The position numbers were made by a program, and so were the translations under genes. Below are positions 50,709 to 59,380 of a DNA stretch of 64,000 bases, in pieces (the first letter of the stretch is position 1; each line of letters begins with the position of its first letter). The notes beneath the pieces were generated by a model that saw nothing but the letters and a program-made list of their open reading frames with translations, was not told the DNA's origin and did no database searches. The stretch comes from Oscillospiraceae bacterium (lineage in GTDB: Bacteria > Bacillota > Clostridia > Oscillospirales > Ruminococcaceae). The stretch lies in contig CAAGBS010000014.1 of assembly GCA_900768125.1 (NCBI GenBank), positions 1 through 64,000 on the forward strand, in the 5' to 3' direction.

Positions 50709-51382
50709 TTGTCGTTTCCCCCTATCACATAGCCCTCTCCAACACGGTTCACGACCGGGTCGTACCCAAGCGCAGCACGGAGTTTTCTGCGCAGAGCCGA
50801 AATGTGAACGCGTATCGAATTACTGAAGCTGTCCACACTGCCGTCCCAGACGTGTTCAATAAGCTCCTCCTGGCTTACCGGGCGGCCCTCGTGGAGCATG
50901 AGATATTCAAGCACTCCGGTCTCCTTTCGGGTAAGCGCGACCGTCGCGCCGTCAACTGAAGCGATCCTTGTTCGGGTATCGTATACGAGCCGTCCGCATT
51001 TCAGACAGACATCGCGCTGAATGAACTGACGGCGCGTCAGGCTGCGTATGCGGGCCTCAAGCTCCGCCAGATGGAACGGCTTGGACAGGTAGTCGTTTGC
51101 GCCCGCGTCCAGCCCCTCCACTTTGTCCGTTGTTTCACTGCGTGCGGAAAGGATAAGCACGGGAGTTTCAAAGTTCACTGCCCGAAATTCCCGCAGTATG
51201 GTCATTCCGTCCACGCCGGGCAGATTGAGATCAAGCAGGACTAGGTCGTAACGCTCGACTGCAAGCAGCTCCCGTGCTTCCGTTCCATCTCCGCAGGAAT
51301 CTGCTTCGTAGCCGTCCAGACGGAGCTTTTTGGTGATATCGTCCCGCAAGGATTTTTCATCTTCAACAACAAGTAAACGCAT
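50705..51382 (-). CDS. OmpR-family response regulator
   Basis: 225 residues. The receiver (1-115) keeps the acidic pair VEDEKS, the phosphoacceptor in VLLDLNLPGVDG (Asp51) and the lysine in YLSKPF. The C-terminal winged helix has ETGVLEYLMLHEGRPVSQEEL and a VRVHISALRRKL-like recognition region (SIRVHISALRRKL). GGAGG precedes the ATG. It is divergent from the redox cassette, whose promoter carries three 11-bp-spaced TTAA-type repeats that would suit this protein family. Confidence 0.93.
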   Translation of the reverse strand: MRLLVVEDEKSLRDDITKKLRLDGYEADSCGDGTEARELLAVERYDLVLLDLNLPGVDGMTILREFRAVNFETPVLILSARSETTDKVEGLDAGANDYLSKPFHLAELEARIRSLTRRQFIQRDVCLKCGRLVYDTRTRIASVDGATVALTRKETGVLEYLMLHEGRPVSQEELIEHVWDGSVDSFSNSIRVHISALRRKLRAALGYDPVVNRVGEGYVIGGNDK

Positions 51383-51445
51383 TTTTGTCCTCCATTATCC
51401 ATTATAATAGTATTTATATTATAGCACATTCTGATAAAATTTGTG

Positions 51446-51489
51446 TTAATTTCCGCTTAACAGAAAATTTATACTCCCTGTGATATAAT
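51446..51489 (+). promoter_or_regulatory. promoter with 11-bp direct repeats before the redox cassette
   Basis: TTAAT (51446), TTAAC (51457) and TTTAT (51468) are exactly 11 bp apart and end 11 bp before an extended -10, TGATATAAT (51481-51489). There is no good -35 hexamer, as expected for an activator-dependent promoter. The divergent response-regulator gene has its own extended -10 near 51412-51420 on the minus strand. Confidence 0.55.
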
Positions 51490-51518
51490 CATATCATCAA
51501 AGAACGGAGGACAAAATC

Positions 51519-51662
51519 ATGACGAGAAAAAAAGCGCTTGTACAGTCGCTTCTGCTGCTTGCCGGAATATTGATGATATGTTTCGGGATATGGCGCGGAG
51601 AGGCGGAAACTGTTCTGTCAAAGGCGATACGTCTGTGTATGGAGTGTGTTGGAATTGGATAA
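51519..51662 (+). CDS. CD1871A-family CXXC-type small membrane protein
   Basis: 47 residues, ATG eight bases after GGAGG. One membrane segment (about 8-24) is followed by WRGEAETVLSKAIRLCMECVGIG. The C-terminal C-x-x-C-x-G-I-G and the RGEA-VL-KAI pattern match the small Clostridia family named after CD1871A, which travels with a ferredoxin-type membrane protein and a TlpA-like thioredoxin, as here. The role is unknown; a thiol relay is plausible. It overlaps the start of the next gene. Confidence 0.82.
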   Translation: MTRKKALVQSLLLLAGILMICFGIWRGEAETVLSKAIRLCMECVGIG

Positions 51663-52575
51663 GAAGAAAAAAACGAAAAAGATATGTTTCCTTGCCCGTT
51701 TTCGTGGGCTGATACAAGCGGCAGCTGCAATACTGACAAATATCCATCTGCCTAATTTCTTTAAGGGAACGTTATATCAGGGAAAAGGGAAATACGCCTG
51801 CGTCCCTGGACTTAACTGCTATTCCTGCCCCGGAGCCGCCGGAGCCTGTCCTATCGGAGCGCTTCAGGCAGTCATAGGCTCATCGAAATTCAAGTTTTCC
51901 TATTACATCACAGGTTCGCTTATCCTTATGGGAGTACTTCTGGGACGATTCATCTGCGGCTTTCTGTGCCCTTTCGGCTGGCTTCAGGAGCTTCTGCATA
52001 AGATCCCGGTGCCGAAGTTGTCCACCAGGAAGCTGAAGCCGCTGAGGTATTTGAAATATGTAATACTGGCGGTTTTTGTGATAATGCTTCCGCTGATAGT
52101 TGTAAACGAGCTTGGAATGGGCGACCCGTTCTTCTGCAAGTATATATGCCCTCAGGGAGTTTTGGAGGGCGCTATCCCTCTGGCGACAGCGAACGAGGGC
52201 ATACGCAGCGCCCTCGGAGCGCTGTTCTCCTGGAAAACCGGCGTTCTGCTGGCGGTTGTCACGGCAAGTATGTTTATTTACCGGCCGTTCTGCAAATGGA
52301 TCTGTCCGCTGGGAGCAGTTTATGCGCTGATGAACCGCGTTTCACTTTTCCAGATGAAAGTTGACAAGAGCAAGTGCGTTTCCTGCGGCGCATGTGCAAA
52401 AGCCTGCAAGATGGACGTTGACATCACCAAAAGTCCCAACCATTCCGAATGTATACGCTGCGGAATGTGCATGAAATCCTGCCCGACCGGAGCAATATGC
52501 TACAAATACGGGTTCGGAAATAAATCCGGCGATAAAGCCTGCAATTCAGATGAAACAAAGGAGATAACCAAATGA
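51646..52575 (+). CDS. NapH-like membrane protein with 4Fe-4S clusters
   Basis: About 309 residues. The start may be GTG 51646, TTG 51649 or TTG 51655, all overlapping the small CXXC gene. Four membrane segments are interspersed with cysteine motifs CYSCPGAAGACPIG, CGFLCPFG, CKYICPQG and CKWICPLG. Two classical 4Fe-4S motifs follow near the C-terminus, CVSCGACAKACK and CIRCGMCMKSCP. It probably passes electrons across the membrane to the exported thioredoxin-like lipoprotein encoded next. It overlaps that gene by four bases. Confidence 0.9.
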   Translation: MLELDKKKKTKKICFLARFRGLIQAAAAILTNIHLPNFFKGTLYQGKGKYACVPGLNCYSCPGAAGACPIGALQAVIGSSKFKFSYYITGSLILMGVLLGRFICGFLCPFGWLQELLHKIPVPKLSTRKLKPLRYLKYVILAVFVIMLPLIVVNELGMGDPFFCKYICPQGVLEGAIPLATANEGIRSALGALFSWKTGVLLAVVTASMFIYRPFCKWICPLGAVYALMNRVSLFQMKVDKSKCVSCGACAKACKMDVDITKSPNHSECIRCGMCMKSCPTGAICYKYGFGNKSGDKACNSDETKEITK

Positions 52576-53453
52576 ACAGAAAAAAGATAACAGCAATCAC
52601 AGCCTGCCTTATCATGGCGCTTTCGCTCACTGCCTGCGGCAGCCAGACTTCACAGCCGGGGCAGGAGGGGCAGTCCTCACAGCCGGCGCAGAGCGCCCAG
52701 ACTGCGGACAGCAGCTCTGTAACGGAGCAGGATCTGCTTGACGAAGAAAACAAGATACTCTCAGAAAACCAGGAGCTGTGGGAAAAGGTGTTTGGCACTA
52801 TGGACAAAAACGTAACGGACAGCGTTCTGAGCAAGAACTACGGCGAGTTACTGCTTGATACCATTGAAAAGGCAAAGGATCAGTTCACTGACGAGGAATA
52901 CGAAACGCTGCGCGCAGGGGCGGAAAAAATACGCGATATTGAAAACCAGATAGCGCAGCTTCCGCAGGGCGATACAGCGCCGGATACGGCTTCGGCGAAC
53001 TCTTTCCCGCAGTTTGACGGATACGATCTTGACGGAAATAAAGCTGACAGCAGCCTGTTTTCTGAAAATGAATTTACGGTCGTGAACTTCTGGTTCAGCG
53101 GCTGCAAGCCCTGCGTTGCGGAACTTGGTGAGCTTGACAAGCTGAACAAGAAAATAAGCGAGCAGGGCGGCGAGGTTATCGGAATAAACGTTGAAACCCT
53201 GGACGGCAACGAGCAGAACATCGAAACCGCTAAGCAGATACTTGAAACAAAGGGTGCTTCATACCGCAATATCTATTTTGATTCCGCAAGCGACGCAGGC
53301 AAGTTCGCACTCGGAATCATGGCGTTCCCGACCACATATGTGATCGATAAAAACGGAAACATAGTCGGCGATCCGCTTCTCGGCGGCATAGACAGCGAGG
53401 AAAATCTCAACACTCTTCTTGATACTATCAGCAAAGCAAATCAGGATAATTGA
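52572..53453 (+). CDS. TlpA-like thioredoxin lipoprotein
   Basis: 293 residues. The lipobox is LSLTAC (Cys about 18), followed by a Gln/Ser-rich linker. A helical region (about 50-125) precedes a TlpA/ResA thioredoxin domain (about 140-290). The active site is FWFSGCKPCVAEL and the cis-proline is in MAFPTTYVID. It acts outside the membrane to reduce or isomerise disulfides. With the Fe-S membrane protein and the CXXC peptide it forms a reducing system; the source of electrons is inferred. Confidence 0.92.
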   Translation: MNRKKITAITACLIMALSLTACGSQTSQPGQEGQSSQPAQSAQTADSSSVTEQDLLDEENKILSENQELWEKVFGTMDKNVTDSVLSKNYGELLLDTIEKAKDQFTDEEYETLRAGAEKIRDIENQIAQLPQGDTAPDTASANSFPQFDGYDLDGNKADSSLFSENEFTVVNFWFSGCKPCVAELGELDKLNKKISEQGGEVIGINVETLDGNEQNIETAKQILETKGASYRNIYFDSASDAGKFALGIMAFPTTYVIDKNGNIVGDPLLGGIDSEENLNTLLDTISKANQDN

Positions 53454-53479
53454 CGCGAAAATGCAGGCGCGCAAAACGG

Positions 53480-53545
53480 CGGCGATATTATTCAAGCATG
53501 AAATATTCAGCCACGATAGATAATGCTTGCAAATCGCCGCCCTAT
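53480..53545. repeat. inverted repeat GGCGGCGAT...ATCGCCGCC inside the element
   Basis: Arms GGCGGCGAT-ATTATT-CAAGCAT and ATGCTTG-CAA-ATCGCCGCC flank about 25 bp. A related single arm, GCGGCGATATATTTAATGCTTGAAAA, occurs at 57425-57450 ahead of the recombinase genes. The 271-bp gap after tlpA otherwise holds the terminator at 53561. Confidence 0.6.
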
Positions 53546-53560
53546 ACTCCATGCACACGG

Positions 53561-53595
53561 AAAAGAGAGCAGACTTACAATGTCCGCTCTCTTTT
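53561..53595 (+). terminator. terminator of the redox cassette
   Basis: Stem AAAAGAGAGC-GAC / GTC-GCTCTCTTTT (one mismatch) with a short loop and a TTTTGTATT tail. Confidence 0.8.
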
Positions 53596-53724
53596 GTATT
53601 ATGCCTGCTTTGTGTATCTTACTGCCGTGACCTCAAAGATGTGTTTTCTGTATGTGCTGAAAGCTGTCAATATTGACACTGTGAGCACATCTCCGATAAA
53701 TGATCCGCCATAACCAAATCTGTC

Positions 53725-54132
53725 TTACACACGCTCAAGGATCATAGTGCCATAGGCAATGACCAGGCAGCCATCTTCATTCACCGGTATTTCGGCGAAC
53801 GGGTCAACAGTTTCCCCCAGAACTTCGCCCTCGACCTTGGTATCATAGAAGAACTTTCCGTTCTCCTCTTTCCACGTGGTCTGTTCAATCGGCGCGAATC
53901 CGTCTTCATCGATCACGGCGCCCTGCGACTTTGCCAGTTCAAGCTTATCCTCAGGAACGCGCATAAGCGTGTTCATCAGACCGTCTTCGGTAAATTCGAT
54001 CCTGTTCGTGAGCATCATGATGATCTCGTCAGCGCAATCTCCCTCAGGCAGATTGTCAGGCGTGTAGGACACCGTGCCGCCGTCAGCGGGGAACAGCAAT
54101 TCCCTGACTTTCCATTTTCCGATAATGTTCAT
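53725..54132 (-). CDS. small lipocalin-like hypothetical protein
   Basis: 135 residues from the ATG at 54132; a longer in-frame version has a poor start. It opens MNIIGKWKVRELLFP, and the alternating strands with a GKW motif recall lipocalin/calycin-like small proteins of Clostridia. That is a pattern resemblance only. There is no signal peptide or cysteine. It lies 52 bp downstream of the next gene on the same strand and may be cotranscribed with it. Confidence 0.65.
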   Translation of the reverse strand: MNIIGKWKVRELLFPADGGTVSYTPDNLPEGDCADEIIMMLTNRIEFTEDGLMNTLMRVPEDKLELAKSQGAVIDEDGFAPIEQTTWKEENGKFFYDTKVEGEVLGETVDPFAEIPVNEDGCLVIAYGTMILERV

Positions 54133-54184
54133 TGTGACGCATCCTTTGTCAATTAGTATATAGCTCATTGATCCATCAAACGAG

Positions 54185-54766
54185 TTATGCCCATGGATCC
54201 TCAGATTTCGGCGTGCGGACGCCGGTCAGCAGATACTGTTCCCACAGGAACCATTTACCGTCAGAACCACGCTGACGCAGCTTTATCGGCCGTGGTGAAT
54301 CCGCCCCGCCGCAGGGAATAAAGAGCTTCATGTAGCCGGGCTCCTGACCGGATACGTGATTTGATTCTATAACGATCGTGTATGGCTGTGCAGGAGTATA
54401 GTTGTTCTCAGGCGTCGAGCCAGCGAAGTAAGTGAATGGAAGATACGTCTTTCCATCACGGAACCGGTCATTCAGGAAAGATATCTCCTGTCCGTTCAGG
54501 GGGCGCGGTCCACGCAGGAAATTCAGCATCTCAGTGCCGATATTCTTATCCGCCGCATAAGCGCAAAGTGCGAGGACAGTCAGGGCGGCCGTCTTGAACG
54601 GCGAATCCATGCAAGCCTCCGGAAGCGCCTGCATCTCCGCCAGGCTTTCGGGAAGCGCGGTGAACGTGAAAGTTTCACGTTTTGAGCCTATTGCAGACGC
54701 AGCCGAGTTTGCGGCTGTGTTGATCGCCTGATTGGCCGTGCTTTTAAGTTTGTCGAAGATTCCCAT
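54185..54766 (-). CDS. DUF6935-like cytoplasmic protein
   Basis: 193 residues from the ATG at 54766 after AAAGGAG. It begins MGIFDKLKSTANQAINTAAN, a charged helix, followed by a globular domain with FTFTALPESLAEMQALPEA, LNFLRGPRPLNGQEISFLND and the C-terminal WFLWEQYLLTGVRTPKSEDPWA. The same endings are common to a family I recall as DUF6935. The function is unknown. It neighbours two secreted proteins of the element and probably belongs to the same minus-strand unit. Confidence 0.75.
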   Translation of the reverse strand: MGIFDKLKSTANQAINTAANSAASAIGSKRETFTFTALPESLAEMQALPEACMDSPFKTAALTVLALCAYAADKNIGTEMLNFLRGPRPLNGQEISFLNDRFRDGKTYLPFTYFAGSTPENNYTPAQPYTIVIESNHVSGQEPGYMKLFIPCGGADSPRPIKLRQRGSDGKWFLWEQYLLTGVRTPKSEDPWA

Positions 54767-54797
54767 TGTTAAACTCCTTTCAGAATGAATTATGACT

Positions 54798-56072
54798 TCA
54801 GCCTGCGCCTTCGCAGACATAAAGTGTGTAATTTATCCCGTTCCCAGGATATTTATACGGTTTGGTGCAGCCTTTATCAAGGTACACCGTACCCCACCGG
54901 CAGTATTCAGCCGCGTCAAACTCCCAGTCCGAGGGAACCTTGAAAGACTGTCTTACCGTTCTGCCATCGGAGTAGAGCAGGTTGAGCGTCACGGTGCGCA
55001 GCGGCTTTTTCCACGCTGCGATCGTATCCGGCTCGGTAACTTTCTTGCCATAATCGAACGTTACCATGTAGTATGACACGTCATTTTCATCGAACGACTC
55101 GACTTTCTTCAGCGCGAGTGTTCCGCGGTCAACGGTATATACGGTGCTTGAAGAGCCGTAATCTATGAAGAACATTTCTTCTTCCTGGGTGCAGGTGAGG
55201 CGGATAAAATCCGTTCCATCGCCCGGAAGCATCATGTTGGCAACGTAATCGTCCAGCCATTCGGGCGAAGTGTCGGCAGGCATGACGATGACCTTGCCGT
55301 TGTCGTCGGTGTAGAAGCTGTACTCATCATAGTGTCCAACTGACCCTCTATCAATCCAGAAAGCGTATCCGTTGTCAGTTTTCACATAATGGGAGATCAC
55401 TCCGAATCCGTTTGCATAATCCTCGGTAATGGTGAGATTCCCGTATATCGGGAGCAGGTTTGAAAGAAGATTTGCGTCATGGAGAAGTTCCGGCGTAAAA
55501 TCAAGGTCGTAAAACTCGCTGCGGCTGAAGTCAGAGAGTGAATAGCCGTCATTTTCCTTATTGAACCCGATGTTGAATACGGTCTCCTCGACTGCGTTGA
55601 AGCGCAGGTGCTCGCGTATCGTGACTACGAATGTGCTGTCTCCGGTTTTCTCGCAGTTCACCTCAGAGGAAACTCCGAGATACGAATGAAAATAATCGTT
55701 GATATCGGGAAATTTCCAGTATGTTTTGCCGTCAAGCACCTCGCTTTTTGCGTTGACTGTATCCGGAGGAGCAGCGGCAGCCTCGCCGCTCAGTATGACA
55801 TTCTGAATCTCCTTCAGCTGGTCCCCGGACAGCACGGCGTCGTCTGAAAATCCGAGATTCGCTTTGTATGCCGCATACCAGCCCGCCGTATTCCATGCGA
55901 ACTCCGGCGTGTCCGTGTCAATGCTGCCGTTCCATGCAAGTGTGCGGTAGGACAGGGCGGCAGATATTGCGAGATCTTCCAGGTCGTCAAATTCAGTGTT
56001 TTCGATTCTGTATCCGGAAATGCAGGAAATAAAGATGGATATCGCTGAGATGAGAGAAGTAATTCTGTTCAT
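54798..56072 (-). CDS. secreted hypothetical protein
   Basis: 424 residues from the ATG at 56072; a TTG at 56093 is less likely. A hydrophobic N-terminus (about 4-20) acts as a signal or anchor. The rest is beta-rich with many aromatic and acidic residues (FHSYLGVSSEVN, YDEYSFYTDDNGKVIVMP). No known domain is recognised. It ends 31 bp before the DUF6935-like gene. The 240 bp upstream hold a CCCCGTTTCGGGG hairpin at about 56118-56130 and no clear gene. Confidence 0.7.
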   Translation of the reverse strand: MNRITSLISAISIFISCISGYRIENTEFDDLEDLAISAALSYRTLAWNGSIDTDTPEFAWNTAGWYAAYKANLGFSDDAVLSGDQLKEIQNVILSGEAAAAPPDTVNAKSEVLDGKTYWKFPDINDYFHSYLGVSSEVNCEKTGDSTFVVTIREHLRFNAVEETVFNIGFNKENDGYSLSDFSRSEFYDLDFTPELLHDANLLSNLLPIYGNLTITEDYANGFGVISHYVKTDNGYAFWIDRGSVGHYDEYSFYTDDNGKVIVMPADTSPEWLDDYVANMMLPGDGTDFIRLTCTQEEEMFFIDYGSSSTVYTVDRGTLALKKVESFDENDVSYYMVTFDYGKKVTEPDTIAAWKKPLRTVTLNLLYSDGRTVRQSFKVPSDWEFDAAEYCRWGTVYLDKGCTKPYKYPGNGINYTLYVCEGAG

Positions 56073-56312
56073 GATCCTTACCGTAGCTTTCAACGAGCGA
56101 AAGCTGTCCTTTCTCCCCGTTTCGGGGCGGTTTTCAGAGAGGATTCGTTTTGTCGGAAAAGGGCGAAAGTTATGGGATACGCGGAGAAACGTTCAGGCAG
56201 CTGCTGGCTGGAACACAGCCGACCTGTTCAAACGAGCGTTCACGCGCCTGTTTGTATTATGATGTGCTTGATTCAGAGAATTCCATGGGCTTTTCTGCAT
56301 AATAAGGATTAA

Positions 56313-57179
56313 TCAGCTTTGATGTATCTTTTCTGCTGCAAGTGCATGAAAGGCGCTGATGAGTTCTTCTCCCGCTTCTATCGGGGCGGATTTTGATGTA
56401 CCGTCCGTAAAGTCAAACGAGAGGCTGTATGTGGTTTCATCAAGAGCGATCAAGCCATCGTCGTCCGGCTTCTCATACTGTCTGACCATTGTTACGAGCT
56501 GCCGGTTTTTTATGATACGGAGTATTTCCTCCGCGTCGTTTTCATTTATCTTTTGTCTTTCAACTTCTGTATGTGCGCCGCTGCCGTCGACCACCGCGTC
56601 GAACGAAAAATACCAGGTGTTTTCATCTTTTTCAAGCGTATATGAGTTTGAAGAGGAATGATCCATGCTGCTGCAGCTCACAAAGACAGACGTTATTTCA
56701 ACATTTTCTGCCGTATCATAGTGTTTTTCTGCAAGAGAATAGAGATATCTGAGCGCCTTGTCACAGAAAGCTGTTTCCTTTTCTATGCTGTTTCCATCGG
56801 AAAAAGTCAATACGGTGCTATGAGTCGGGGCGTCGGCTGCATGGAGAATATTCAGCGGGCGGTATTTGCTAAGCCGACTGAGCTCGTTTTCCTCTCTGAT
56901 GATATCAAGAAATCCCTCCGCGTCTTCAGCTGGTATGGGAAATGGATCGAAAGATGTATATCCTTCCTTACTCTGCGCATAGCAGCTCGCAGAAAAAAGC
57001 CAGTTTTCGTCCTGTTTTTGCAGGGAGAATGCATACACCGGATCGCGCTCCGTGCCGTAATACGAGGTACTGGTACCGACAATGTCATCGGTATCGTATT
57101 TTTTATTTCCGCAGCACCCGAAAAGGAGTGATAGAATCGTCATAATTATTGTCACCCTGCATTTATAGTTCTTTTTCAT
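56313..57179 (-). CDS. putative lipoprotein, unknown
   Basis: 288 residues, ATG after AGAGGTG. The lipobox is SLLFGCC (Cys about 22). Two similar halves can be seen: YAFSLQKQDENWLFSASC ... EDAEGFLDIIREENELSRLSKY in the first, and YTLEKDENTWYFSFDA ... NDAEEILRIIKNRQLVTMVRQY in the second. This suggests an internal duplication of a ~120-residue beta-alpha domain. The family is not recognised. Base composition is lower in GC than the chromosomal flanks. It lies near the right end of the element. Confidence 0.7.
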   Translation of the reverse strand: MKKNYKCRVTIIMTILSLLFGCCGNKKYDTDDIVGTSTSYYGTERDPVYAFSLQKQDENWLFSASCYAQSKEGYTSFDPFPIPAEDAEGFLDIIREENELSRLSKYRPLNILHAADAPTHSTVLTFSDGNSIEKETAFCDKALRYLYSLAEKHYDTAENVEITSVFVSCSSMDHSSSNSYTLEKDENTWYFSFDAVVDGSGAHTEVERQKINENDAEEILRIIKNRQLVTMVRQYEKPDDDGLIALDETTYSLSFDFTDGTSKSAPIEAGEELISAFHALAAEKIHQS

Positions 57180-57366
57180 GCTTGGTCACCTCTGAAATTC
57201 TCATGTGAGCAAATGCCGGGCAGATAAATTCAATGGCAGGTGGAACGGATCTATCTTCCAAAGCAATAGCGCACGTTTCCTGAGCGTCTGCTGAATCAAT
57301 ACGTATCAGTGCTGTTATGCCATTCAGATCGGTATGAGGTAAGCCATGCGGGAAATAAGTCTGCAT
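57163..57366 (-). CDS. possible small hypothetical protein
   Basis: 67 codons from ATG 57366, overlapping the start of the lipoprotein gene by 17 bases. The ribosome site is weak (CGGAAAA). There is no signal peptide or recognised motif. The overlap and a plausible coupled start keep it as a candidate, but it could be non-coding. Confidence 0.3.
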   Translation of the reverse strand: MQTYFPHGLPHTDLNGITALIRIDSADAQETCAIALEDRSVPPAIEFICPAFAHMRISEVTKHEKEL

Positions 57367-57626
57367 TTTATTTTCCGCATTCTATAATAAACAATGCTTA
57401 TTGTGAACACGCACTACAAGTTTTGCGGCGATATATTTAATGCTTGAAAATTACAGAAAGGAATTAATTTGTATAAAGTATAACATAAATTACAAAAAAA
57501 ATCAAGAGGTAAAACCAAAACCATTTGATATGCGTCAAGTTTTATTATACAACATCATTAATTAAGTGCCCGGGAAAGGAGATACTGTACAACCAATACG
57601 CCATATAATCAAGCGAGGTGATGAAT

Positions 57627-57827
57627 ATGGTCATGATATTATCATACACTGCTTCGTGCGGTGCTTCCGTGAATTTCAGCGATGATGGGTATATAAACTC
57701 CGGCGAGCAGGAGTTTGCCGTTCGTCGTGAGAACATGAGGAGCACTGCCGAGCAGATAGCGCAGGAATTGCAGCTCCGACAACTCCGTGGAGATCAGCGG
57801 AGCAGCCGTGAGATGCCTGTGTGCTAG
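57627..57827 (+). CDS. small protein ahead of the serine recombinase
   Basis: 66 residues from the ATG six bases after GCGAGGTG. The N-terminal half is neutral, and the C-terminal half is a charged helix (RRENMRSTAEQIAQELQLRQLRG). Its stop overlaps the GTG/ATG region of the recombinase gene, so the two are coupled. Small proteins encoded next to large serine recombinases can be directionality factors, and that is a possible role here. No homologue is recognised. The 260 bp upstream are AT-rich and hold a poor TTGATA/TATACA promoter candidate near 57525-57551. Confidence 0.5.
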   Translation: MVMILSYTASCGASVNFSDDGYINSGEQEFAVRRENMRSTAEQIAQELQLRQLRGDQRSSREMPVC

Positions 57828-57829
57828 CA

Positions 57830-59380
57830 ATGTACGCCGTTTATCTGCGGAAATCCCGGGCGGACTTGGAAGCAGAAGCCATGGGACAGGGCGAAACGCT
57901 GTCAAGGCATCGGGCGGCGCTTCTAGACTATGCGGCTCGCCGCGGGCTGGAAATAGGCGCTGTTTATGAAGAGATCATATCCGGCGAAAGCATTGACGCG
58001 CGTCCGAAAATGAAGCAGCTTCTGCGGGAGGTGGAGCAGGGGCGCTGGGCGGGAGTACTCTGCATGGATATAGACCGACTGGCAAGAGGAAACAGCGCCG
58101 ACCAGGCGAGGGTATCGAACACTTTTCGGATCTCCGGGACGCTGATAATCACGCCGTCAAAGGTGTACGATCCGAGCCGTGAAAGCGATGAGGAATACGT
58201 TGATTTTGAACTGTTCATGGCACGCCGGGAATATAAGGCGATTTCCCGACGGATAATGCGAGGGCGTATCGCTTCCGTAAAGGAGGGGCATTTTATCGGG
58301 AGCACGCCGCCCTACGGTTACGAAAAAGTCAAAGTCGAAAGGGGACGGGGATTTACTCTGTCGCCAAATTCCGAAAGCGATACGGTGAAGCAGATATACT
58401 CCATGTGCATCAGCGGAATGGGCTGTAACGCCATCGCAAGACGGCTCGATATGATGGGAATTGAGCCGCGAAAGGGCAGCTCATGGAGCGGCGCTTCGAT
58501 CAAGGATATCCTGAGGAATCCGGTTTACTGCGGCAAGATTCGCTGGCAGTACCGAAAAGAGGAAAAGAGCCTGACAGACGGCATCGTCACGACCCATCGG
58601 AGAGAAAATCCCGACTGCATAATCGCGCAGGGTCTGCACCCGGCGCTGATAAGCGAGGAAGAATTCGACCGGGCGCAGCAATTTCTGAACAGCCGGCGGA
58701 TACCGCACAAAAAGGAAAACACAGAGCTGCGAAATCCATTGTCCGGGCTGGTGTACTGCGGTATGTGCGGCAGCATGATGACAAGGCTCGGGACGGGCAG
58801 CAGGAACCACAGTGACACGCTCCGCTGCCCGAACCGGAATTGCAGCAATGTGTCTGCAAAGCTGGAGCTTGTTGAAAGCGCTCTCGCTGAGGGCGTGGCA
58901 CAATGGCTCAACGACTGCCGCGTGAATGTCAGCCGCAAGCCTGCCGCAGATACTGCGAAAGCGGAGCGTACGGCAGCAGATAAGGTGCGCGCCGAACTTG
59001 CCAAACTGGACGGTCAGCGTGAGAGAATATATTCGTTCCTGGAGCAGGGGGTGTATTCCGCCGGGGAATTTAGGGAGCGCATGGAATCGCTCAAAAAGCG
59101 AAAAAAGCAGCTTTCGGAGAATCTGCGGCAGGCTGAGCAGGCGGTCAGCGAGGCGGAGGGTGACCGTCAGCTTTATGCGCAGATTATCCCAAGGGCGGAG
59201 CGTGTGATGGATATTTACGCGCAGTCCACTCCGGAGGAGAAAAACCGCCTGCTAAAGACGATAATCAGCCGGGCTGAATACATAAAAACGGAGCGAAATA
59301 CCAGAGCAAACGCTGACCGCTGCAATTTCACGCTTAATGTGACGCCGCTTTTCCCGGAAATAAAAACAGGAGCAGAATAA
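57830..59380 (+). CDS. large serine recombinase (site-specific integrase/excisionase)
   Basis: 516 residues. A resolvase-type catalytic domain at the N-terminus has YAVYLRKSRADLEAE with the nucleophilic serine and MDIDRLARGNSADQ. The recombinase domain follows (GSTPPYGYEKV, IARRLDMMGIEPRKGSSWSGASIKDILRNPVYCGKI given by its ends). A zinc ribbon (CGMCGSMM ... RCPNRNC) and a long C-terminal coiled coil (about 385-460) complete it. These enzymes integrate and excise elements between short att sites. Its gene ends 19 bp from the right crossover core, the usual adjacency. It should excise the 47465-59403 element. Confidence 0.95.
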   Translation: MYAVYLRKSRADLEAEAMGQGETLSRHRAALLDYAARRGLEIGAVYEEIISGESIDARPKMKQLLREVEQGRWAGVLCMDIDRLARGNSADQARVSNTFRISGTLIITPSKVYDPSRESDEEYVDFELFMARREYKAISRRIMRGRIASVKEGHFIGSTPPYGYEKVKVERGRGFTLSPNSESDTVKQIYSMCISGMGCNAIARRLDMMGIEPRKGSSWSGASIKDILRNPVYCGKIRWQYRKEEKSLTDGIVTTHRRENPDCIIAQGLHPALISEEEFDRAQQFLNSRRIPHKKENTELRNPLSGLVYCGMCGSMMTRLGTGSRNHSDTLRCPNRNCSNVSAKLELVESALAEGVAQWLNDCRVNVSRKPAADTAKAERTAADKVRAELAKLDGQRERIYSFLEQGVYSAGEFRERMESLKKRKKQLSENLRQAEQAVSEAEGDRQLYAQIIPRAERVMDIYAQSTPEEKNRLLKTIISRAEYIKTERNTRANADRCNFTLNVTPLFPEIKTGAE

